Source: Sipunculus nudus
Taxonomy: Eukaryota > Annelida > Sipuncula > Golfingiida > Sipunculidae
Length of the DNA stretch: 64,000 nucleotides
Assembly (NCBI GenBank): GCA_026874595.1
Contig: CM049310.1
Location: 89,101,556-89,165,555 of the forward strand
Direction of reading: 5' to 3'
Of this stretch, positions 56,186-64,000 are shown piece after piece; position 1 is the first letter of the stretch, and the number at the start of each line of letters is the position of its first letter. Position numbers and translations under genes: made by a program. The notes below the pieces were generated by a model. It was not told the DNA's origin and did no database searches. It saw nothing but the letters and a program-made list of their open reading frames with translations.

Positions 56186-56814
56186 GTAAAAAAAAAAAAG
56201 AGAGAGAGATTTTTTCTCACTGGAATAGAAGTAAAAAAACTTGATGAATAAATTAAATAAGAGTTCCAGGCAAAGCTTAGAATACAATAAAGACATAATT
56301 AAACTAATAAGATGTAACCAAGTAAATACAATAAAACGGCAAGTCAATTCCTTCAACCTTGTAGTGGGCCTTAATTGATAATACCATGCACCTTCAGTAC
56401 AATTATTAAAAATATTATTATAAATGAATATACAGCTGCAGTAATTAACACATGGCTAACCTCTGATAACTTAACTCACACGTTTACTTTGCATGAAATT
56501 CACTGAATATAACATTATTATCATATTTCTTTGAAAAGTAAATGAATGCGCTGTCAATAGCAGTTATGAAGATCTCCTTACAACACAGTGTGCGGCTGAC
56601 ATCGATGTTAAACCCTACAACATTGCGTCACTACTTTATTAACTAGGGACCCTTAGGTCTCAACACTCAGCTGAATTTGTCTCTACGGATATTTTTAAAG
56701 AAATTTTTCAGAATGACAGTCCTGTGGCCTTTTATCAATGCCCTTGTGACCAAAAAATCTTAGATCTTATTATCCTTGAACTTGCAGCATTTAGATAATT
56801 GTAACAATCTTTTA

Positions 56815-57415
56815 AAAAAGTGACCTTGACCTCTGACCAGGTAACCTCAAAATCTACAGATTTCCTCACTTAGGGCAAGTAAGCCATGTGTGAAAGTTCG
56901 GGATGAAAAGTTTGATTTACAGTGCATCCACAATCTTATTAAAGATGTGGCTCCTGTGACCTTCAACTTTGATCTCTTGACCCTAAAAATCAAAATTAAT
57001 TTACTTAAGTGGTAGGTCTTTATCAAATCAAGTTTGAAGCCAATCTGTCAAAGCAGAATTGTCATCCATTAACTAATATGTGAATAGATGGGCCCTGTGA
57101 CCTTGACCTTTGACCCTATGACCCCAGAATCCTCCCCTTATTGGCAGGTTAGCAATATCTTGAAGATGGAAGGTTTGCAATGAAAACTTTGGCTTCAAAT
57201 GTATTTGCATTATTTTTAAAGGAATGAGTCCTGTGACCTTGACCTTTAACCATCGGACCCCAAAATCATATAGGTTCTTACTTTAGTGGTGAGCCATATA
57301 TAATTTAATTTTAAACCAATATGTCAAATTAAACTGGAGTTATCATCTGGAAACTAATTTGTGAACAGATGGCGCCTGTGATCTTGACCTTTGACTTTAT
57401 GACCCCAAATTAATT
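56815..57415 (+). repeat. Tandem array, about 140 bp period, GACCTTTGACC core
   Basis: Five units: TGTGACCTTGACCTTTGACC or close variants at about 56820, 56956, 57097, 57233 and 57378, each followed by TATGACCCCAAAATC-like words and a stretch with TCAAATC..GTTTGAAGCCAAT. Non-coding. Confidence 0.8.
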
Positions 57416-57477
57416 GTCAATCCAACCTCGAGTTATCATCTGGAATCAAATTTGTGTGGATGGAAGGATGGGCAGTT

Positions 57478-57511
<34 letters not shown>
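57478..57511. repeat. CAGA microsatellite
   Basis: About eight ACAG units with one AAAC interruption near the end of the GACCTTTGACC array. Confidence 0.9.
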
Positions 57512-59378
57512 GGTGATTACCATAGGGAATCCACCTGTGATCAATAAACACACCAGGTTTCAGGACACGATGTAATTACAGCTGAGAATATTACATGATT
57601 GTTGTCATTTTACAGTAAAAAATAGAAAAATATTGGTTAAAATAAAAAAAAATACAGGTGGCACCACCACTTTTCAGGAACTGACAAAACTAGTCAAGGT
57701 CAATATTCAAGGCAAGATTCATGACAATCCATGCATTAATTATCAGGATACTGGAGGTTTTGTATCAAATTTATTATTATTCTGGGTACTTTCAAGCCCC
57801 ATAGCTTGGAGAATATAGGTCACAGTGACCTAATTTCAGGTTTCCAAGGAGATTTTTTATTGATTTCCGTGGATGTTCACTAAGAATTTTCTAGGACTAG
57901 CAGTTACAATTTGTGCCCTGCTAACGAATGGCCAGACGACGGACAAAGCGCCATTCCTATACCTCTGTTGACTTACAGTCAGCTGAGCTAAAAACATAAG
58001 TTCACCCAACAGGCCTATTCATATGGCCTGTTTTTTATATATTTGCATAATATAATGGACAATCTTCCAAAATACAAGTCATAACATAGGACTAAACACA
58101 TTTTTATTTGCTGACCAGCACCCAGAACCTACGTGTCACGTATGTATCTCGTTTTTTTTTTTTTTTTGCATGGAAGAAAGTACCTGCTTCGGTGGGCTGT
58201 ACATGATACCTATCATCAAAGTGAATCAATGAGCAAATACATTCACTTAACTTACCAAAAAAATTATCTGCATTCATTAAACGGGTCGTATGCACTTTAA
58301 ATGTGTCAGTTTTTACTGTTTGATCCAAATCATAAGATAATACCAGGTCTTACTGAGTGCCGGTGATGTCAATATTTTACACTGTCAGATATGGCCACAC
58401 AGGATATACAGTGCAAAGAGTATAACTGTGTTATATAAAAGCTGTAAGCATGCACTTAATTTAAACTGGTTTGGGTTTAGCTAAGAAAACATTTGAACAC
58501 TAAAACATACATGTATATCAGGCAGATTATTAATATCCCTTAATTACTATAACAATCCCTGTTAATCATCAAACCCATATTTTTTTCTATGCATAAAGTA
58601 AGGACTGATTTAAACCTTAATTTATTTTGCAGCTCTGTTAAAGAGAAACATAAATATTCAGTATAAAATTTTATATAACTCTTGACTTGTGTTTATCCCA
58701 TAGAGCGAAATCCTGATTTTACAGTTATGCAACAGCACCAAATCTAAGGATGGGCTTGTGTAACTGTTGCAGCTAGCGTCAGTCAGAGCTCTGCCTGGTA
58801 AGGCAGTCAAGGCTTGTTGTGTGCTAACTCTGCCTGCTGTGTTCAGTTAACGAGTAGGGCTTTTGAATGCTGTTTTTTTGGCACTAGCCATTTGGTTTGA
58901 CTCCGCTGTGGTTCTGGGGAAGTGGTTATTTTGGCTATGTGTGCTTGTATTCAGAAAATCCTATCTTGTTTGTGCAGGTACAACTGAGCAATATGTAATA
59001 AAACAGGGTTTTCACTGGGCGTTTAAAACAGGAATCCAGCATGCAAAACTGTCATAAATCAAATGTGTTATAGTCCCTACTACCTTTGTGAAGCCCTACC
59101 AATTTTAGTATAGCTAGGGATCCTTTATTTGTGACAACTAAAATTTCTTAGACATTTAACATAATTTGTTGCTCAGTTTAAGCAGCAAAATGAGATTAAA
59201 TATTCATAAAAGTTTATCATTCAGGACTGCATCCTACCTACCATAATAACTCTTTAATATAATCTTGAATTTTCATATAATAATTTACATAATTTACTAT
59301 TTATATAATCCCGTTTTACCTTTTTAGTTTATTTCTAAGAGCAACAAAATGTTGTTTTGACTTTTTTTAATTTTAAAG

Positions 59379-59483
59379 GGGGGGGGGGGGGGTCTTATCA
59401 GGAACATCTTTTTTTATTATAAATGAGTAATAAAATGTTGTTTTTGAAGAAATAAGGACTTTGGATGGGGGGGGGGGGGGGGG
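59379..59483. repeat. Two poly-G runs, each in a similar context
   Basis: 14 G at about 59379 and 17 G at about 59467; TAAAATGTTGTTTTTGAAG and ACAAAATGTTGTTTTGACTT precede them and AGGAACATC/ACAGTAACAAC follow, which suggests a worn tandem duplication of about 90 bp. Confidence 0.6.
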
Positions 59484-60774
59484 CTTAACAGTAACAACTT
59501 TTAATCATAAATAACTTTTAGTTATAAATAACTAACATGTCACAACGCGTGTATCAACCAGATGAATATGTAACATATGCAATGTCCTCGCAGTGATACA
59601 ATATTTATTAAACAAGAAAATTCTGATGAAACGCATATAAGATTACTAACAGTCTTCTGGGTGGCAGATAATTTTACAAACACGGACATCCAGACAGCAT
59701 GACAGTTAGTCTTCATTAGCATGTCAGTAATGGAGGCCATTAAACCACTTCATCCTCGCATCTTAATTTTTATGTTTAAGTGAACACTTGCAGCTTCATT
59801 TGAATGCATCATATGATCATTTACGCCAATGGCAATGATGGGCAGCATTTCAATGTAAATATATATAAAGCCCAAGAAACAACAACCATCTTGTAGATTG
59901 TTCTTCAATTGCTCACTAGATGGCAGCACAGTACAGACCTGGATTTACATCATTTAATATTAAAACTGACTGGATGAAAGCTGTTTACTTTTTATATTTC
60001 CAGAATACAAAGAAGGTCAATGGAGCAGTTATAAATTTGGATTTCCTCATCTGATATTAGAACTGGCTGAATGAAACTAAAAGCTGAAACTTTTTTCAGC
60101 TGATATTAGAACTGTTTGAATGAAAGCCGTTTCTTTTTTTTATATCCTGAATATTAATAAAGTCCACAGGTAGAGTTATTTAGATTTTCTTCAATTGATA
60201 CTTGAAATTAGCTGATTGCATTTTTTTGTTTATACTTTTTTTTTAATCTCTTGTATTAATAAGCTCAAAAGTAAGAGTTATAGGCTTCTCCATATCTGGA
60301 ACAAACAGACACTGAACATCAACAAAATATCCTGCATGCCCAATTGTTATGATTGACAGTCTTATCAAAATAAATGGGACAGGTTGAAATGGATAATAAA
60401 ACAAGTGTGCCATGCTTTTGAATTATCACTGAATAATTCTCCAAGTAAAATTCTGTCAGCAGAAACATGGTAAAAACAAGTCTCTACAAGCCATAAATAT
60501 TCACTAATTACCCAGTGATTATTTCAGGGCTTTCAACCATGGTTTATTCATTTTCAGGAAAGCAACAAAAAGTCACTTTCACTTCATTTAATTTAGGCTA
60601 ATACTTAAAGTTTTTTTTATAAAAATCTTGATTCTGTTTACATAAAGTATACAATAGATTGAAAATTTCTGGCATTTGTTTGAGTAAAACAGTGTTTATT
60701 TATTGAGATTGATTCTTGCAAGTCATAAATGTATTGGCCCACAAGCATCAACATATATATTATATAAGACAAAT

Positions 60775-60925
60775 TGCTCAGGGGAAAATCCTGGGCCAAT
60801 CCCGGTTTCGAACCAAGGTCGGTGGCATACAAGTCCGGCTTCCCAACAGCTTCGCTAGCAATGCAAGCTTCACCAGCAAGACAGTTCAGTCCGCTTTTAT
60901 GTCACCCCGTAACACCCCCTCTTAA
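60775..60925 (-). repeat. tRNA-derived SINE-like repeat, copy 1
   Basis: On the minus strand, TTGCTAGCGAAGCTGTTGGG resembles an A box and CTTGGTTCGAAACCGGGATT has a good B box (GGTTCGAAACC), about 40 bp apart. Head and tail blocks (CTTGCTGGTGAAGCTTGC; GGCCCAGGATTTTCCCC) recur in the copy 245 bp downstream. It is not an intact tRNA gene. Confidence 0.6.
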
Positions 60926-61019
60926 GAGCGTTCTGCTATAAGAACAAGACTAATTATCCCAGGAGTCACACTTTGGTGAGCTTATTCCCTGAGCCCCCAT
61001 TTTGTTAAGAAGACAATTT

Positions 61020-61150
61020 TTTTGAGGGGAAAAATCCTGGGCCGATCCGGGAGTCAGACCCAGGTCGGTGGCGCACAAGTCCGGCGAACCAACCTCTTCG
61101 CTAGCAAAGCAAGCTTCACTAGCGAGACAGTTCCGTCCACTTTTATGTTT
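61020..61150 (-). repeat. tRNA-derived SINE-like repeat, copy 2
   Basis: Same layout as copy 1: TTGCTAGCGAAGAGGTTGG (A box-like), then GACCTGGGTCTGACTCCCGG (B box-like), then ATCGGCCCAGGATTTTTCCC. CTCGCTAGTGAAGCTTGCTT precedes. Diverged from copy 1 in the B box. Confidence 0.6.
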
Positions 61151-61184
61151 TTATTCAACTTCAGCATATATATATATGCAGCCA

Positions 61185-61385
61185 ACTACTTTAGGTCACA
61201 TGGTTTTTCTGTTTGCTAACAGCTTGTGAATGAACAAGCTCAGACATCCGTCACAGAGTTTTTATAACTTGTAGGAATTTTTCTTAACAGGATTAACCTA
61301 CAGCTCCTTACAGTGCACAGGGTAAGCCAGAAAACAGGTAAATTCTATAGAAAAGCCAGGTAAATAGCTTACCTGAAACTATATG
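61185..61385 (+). repeat. 480-bp interspersed repeat family, 3' partial copy
   Basis: GTTTGCTAACAGCTTGTGAA, ACAAGCTCAGACATCCGTCA, GCACAGGGTAAGCCAGAAA and AAGCCAGGTAAATAGCTT match the second half of the 11.3 and 14.0 kb copies. Confidence 0.6.
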
Positions 61386-61479
61386 TATGGAATTTTTATA
61401 TGCTTATGATCTGCCATGTTAAAAAAAAGTCTCAATAACAAAAGCAACAAGAGCACCACAAACATGCATATTACGCCAG

Positions 61480-61975
61480 TCGTGTATCTTTTGACCTCTG
61501 ACCTATGTGTGAATTTTGATGAAAAGGTAATTCTGGTGAGGAACTCTATTGGTAAATATGTAAAATGAGTTTCATGTAAATCCATCGGATAAGATTTTTG
61601 TAAGTCACCATTGTATCTCCAAAGTGTAGTGACCTATGACCTAATAAAATATGCATGGATTTTGCTAGAAATTGAACTTAGGAGAGATATTTGATTGGTA
61701 ATCATTTCTGATGAGTTAATTATCAGATTCTTTCATATTCGTCATAAGTTATCGCGGCAACACCACAAATAATGTGACCCATGATCTTATAAATATGCGT
61801 GGACGTTGCCCATAATCATATTGGAGCAAGATAATCGGTTGGAAAGTACTTATGGTGAATTTTGTGAAAAAATCCATCAAAGCCCCAGGAATTTATTATG
61901 GGGACAAAAAGCTTACACTAACAGACAGACAGTGGGCATACCATAATACTCGCTTCTGTCATATGATGAGCGTAT
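61480..61975 (+). repeat. Degenerate tandem repeat ending in ACAGACAGACAG
   Basis: Three units of about 150 bp with GTGACCTATGACCTAATAAA, ATATGCATGGATTTTGC or relatives, closing in GGGGACAAAAAGCTTACACT, ACAGACAGACAG and CATACCATAATACTCG. Non-coding. Confidence 0.55.
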
Positions 61976-63309
61976 AAGAATCTCAATAACAAAAGCAAAA
62001 CGAAGCCAAAAATATAAGTACCGGTACACTGATTTATGTAACTATCTCATCAACCAAAATATAGTGCAATTTTATTATGAGAGCATTCCAAGTAAATTTA
62101 AATATCACTGTCTTGGTTCCATTAACCTATCAGAGATTTCTTAATGGTGAAATTTTAAACAGATCTCCAAGGTGATATACTGACAAAAAGTTTAAAATAA
62201 CTTATGATGAAGCTATAGACTAATAAAAATATATTTTTTTTTACATTCTAAATACTAAAGCAACCTTTGTATGGAATATTTTCTTCCACCTATCAACAGG
62301 CAATTTTCTATGTAAAAGAAATAATTATAATAAACACAATTTGATTAAAATTTAAATAAAACAAGTAAATGCCGCTCTTGTGGCAACAGAGAAATTAGTA
62401 AATTTCCCTTCTGATATTGGAGTACTTATCTTTGCTCATGTTAAGTGGTGCTGCGGGTCAAACATTCTGGGTCAAACTTTGAGTTTGAAGTACTTGAATT
62501 TTGCTCATGAGTGTTATTCAGTGCTCTGGTTAAATATTCTGGGCCAATCATATTTATGAGCAAAGAAAGCAAGTAAAGGTCAATTGCTTTGCAATACTGC
62601 AACATAACAATACAGGCTTGTGCAAACAGCATGTGCTGCTACCTGGTGGCAATTAAGATAACTAAACAAGTGATCAATAGTCCATGACTTGTGTGAAATA
62701 TGCCCTGAGTGAAATATTGAGCCACTAAGTGGTTAATATTTTTCCAATTAAAATGTAATGAGTGTCATGTGATGTAAGGCATGCAAATCATGCATTTAAA
62801 ATGCATAATAACTATTTGAATTAAAAAAAAGAAATACCAACACCCATTTGAAATGCATTAAAAACCTTTGGGCAAGTACTAGAATGGAACTCTTGAATAT
62901 CAAAAGCAAATCACGTCAGAGTTATTAATTAATATTATATTGTTTTTTTATGTTTTCACATTGAACAAAAGGTATCATGCTATGACTTTGGTCACACAAA
63001 TGATTCTCTACAATACAGCAAAACATGATTCTGTTCTGATTCACTTTCTAGCACTGCAACAGCGCCAATTCTGCCCTCTGAAATTAGAAAGTCTACGACC
63101 AGCATACTCGCTTGCAAGATTGCTGTCACATCCTTTAACCAGGAACTGTATCACACTGGGTGTCACAGGCTTTAAACTAAGAGTTGGATGCACATTGTGA
63201 TACCCATCGGAAAGTCCTAACACACAATGCTGACAGTATGTGCGACTTTATCAACTAGATATTTCTTGGCACCGCAGGTGCCCTAGTATCCCCAGACAAT
63301 TAACCACCC

Positions 63310-64000
63310 CCCAGCCCTTGATAAGAAGCATCTAAACTGTAGGTTTGGTGACTGCACCACAAATTCTTTTTGAGTTATTGCCCTAATATCATTTAAGCAT
63401 ACTCGCTGCTGTGACCTTAATAAAATGCATCAAGGTCATCCATGTTCAAACTTGACCTAGCCATTGATAAGATGCATCAAACCTGTGGGTTTGGTGACTG
63501 TACCTCAAATTCTTACAAAGTTATTGCGTTAATATCATTTTAACAAGAAAACAACACAAGTTGGTGCCACCTGTCTTCTGCAAAAGACAAAGCTATCCAA
63601 GATCTTATGTCAATTTGATCTTTGGACCAATCCATGCATCCCTCAGTGAGATATTAAAGGTAACATCATTTCAGCATTATCGCCTCTGTGACCTTGAAAA
63701 AGGCATCAAGGTGATCCATATTCGAACTTGGCCTAGCCCTTGATAAGATGCATCTAAACTGTAGGTTTGGTGACTGCACCACAAATTCTTTATGAGTTAT
63801 TGCCCTGATATCATTTTAGCATAATCACTGCTGTGACCTTGATAAAATGCATCAAGGTCATCCATGTTCAAACTTGACCTAGCCATTGATAAGATGCATC
63901 AAACCTGTGGGTTTGGTGACTGTACCACAAATTCTTACAAAGTTATTGCCTTAATATCATTTTAACAAGAAAACAACACAAGGTGGTGCCACCTGTCTTC
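63310..64000 (+). repeat. Tandem repeat, period about 420 bp, running off the window
   Basis: AGCCCTTGATAAGAAGCATC at 63313 recurs as AGCCCTTGATAAGATGCATC at about 63733; GCATCAAACCTGTGGGTTTG at about 63474 recurs at about 63895; AACAAGAAAACAACACAAG at 63543 and 63963. Each 420-bp unit is built from shorter TGACCTTGATAAAATGCATC/AAGGTCATCC sub-repeats. Confidence 0.85.

Larger units (their letters stand above)
56645..57990. mobile_element. Second copy of the CTCAGCTG...CAGCTGAG element
   Basis: Left GGGACCCTTAGGTCTCAACA then CTCAGCTG; right TTGACTTACAGTCAGCTGAG then CTAAAAA; both match the ends of 21605-24205. The interior is the GACCTTTGACC tandem array and a CAGA microsatellite (57478-57511). 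Confidence 0.6.
53841..64000. other. Upstream region with repeats and no recognised gene
   Basis: The missing CLK 5' exons and promoter should lie in or beyond this region. I could not recognise a further Arg/Ser-rich exon apart from the 35-bp candidate. Contents: a 480-bp family repeat, a CAGACCTGCCAAC element, GACCTTTGACC tandem arrays, SINE-like pieces and poly-G runs. Confidence 0.7.

Overview
This window is AT-rich, intron-heavy animal DNA crowded with short transposable elements. GACGG-type microsatellites, hAT-like MITEs, tRNA-derived SINE-like pieces, long TA runs and tandem arrays built on a GACCTTTGACC core suggest a lophotrochozoan, most likely a mollusc. That call is inferred from repeat style and was not tested by a search.

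One protein-coding gene is recognisable. It is a LAMMER/CDC2-like dual-specificity kinase (CLK/Doa family, closest by eye to CLK2) on the minus strand, running from about 53.8 kb down to its stop codon at 3388. I rebuilt it exon by exon from splice sites, codon phase and family motifs. In transcript order the exons are 53645-53840 (Arg/His/Ser-rich), 47768-47861, 46968-47034 (Gly-rich loop), 43049-43165 (catalytic Lys and alpha-C Glu), 34702-34792 (hinge), 31135-31210, one of 29285-29379 or 28190-28281 (catalytic loop), 26543-26672 (DFG and activation segment), 25863-25945, 25152-25231 (LAMMER signature), one of 8164-8251 or 6980-7070 (CLK insert) and 3388-3588 (C-terminus). All phases join cleanly and give 438 residues. 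The first roughly 60 residues of a typical CLK2 are missing. One tiny candidate exon (53916-53950) is proposed, and the rest of the 5' end lies upstream or is unrecognised.

The most interesting feature is that two positions in the kinase domain each carry two intact, tandem, diverged exon versions. Pair 1 encodes the HTDLKPEN catalytic loop and the CLK hairpin before DFG. Pair 2 encodes the LDW...AGRYVR segment, the CLK/CMGC insert after the LAMMER motif. In each pair both versions share splice phases. Using both, or neither, creates a near-immediate stop codon, so the frame allows exactly one per transcript. Most differences at conserved residues are synonymous, so all four exons look selected. 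The gene could therefore make four kinase variants.

Layout by region: 1-3.4 kb, 3' UTR and downstream flank with a decayed acidic coding-like stretch; 3.6-7 kb, an intron dominated by a 2.2 kb foldback element with arms of about 500 bp; 7-8.3 kb, exon pair 2; 8.3-25 kb, a 17 kb intron full of repeats, including a nested 4.4 kb element and a MITE with perfect inverted ends; 25-31.2 kb, the catalytic exons with exon pair 1; 31.2-53.6 kb, long introns with hAT-like MITEs and tandem repeats between N-lobe exons; 53.8-64 kb, upstream DNA with SINE-like and tandem repeats and no gene I can name. No rRNA, intact tRNA gene, CRISPR array or prokaryotic-style operon was seen.
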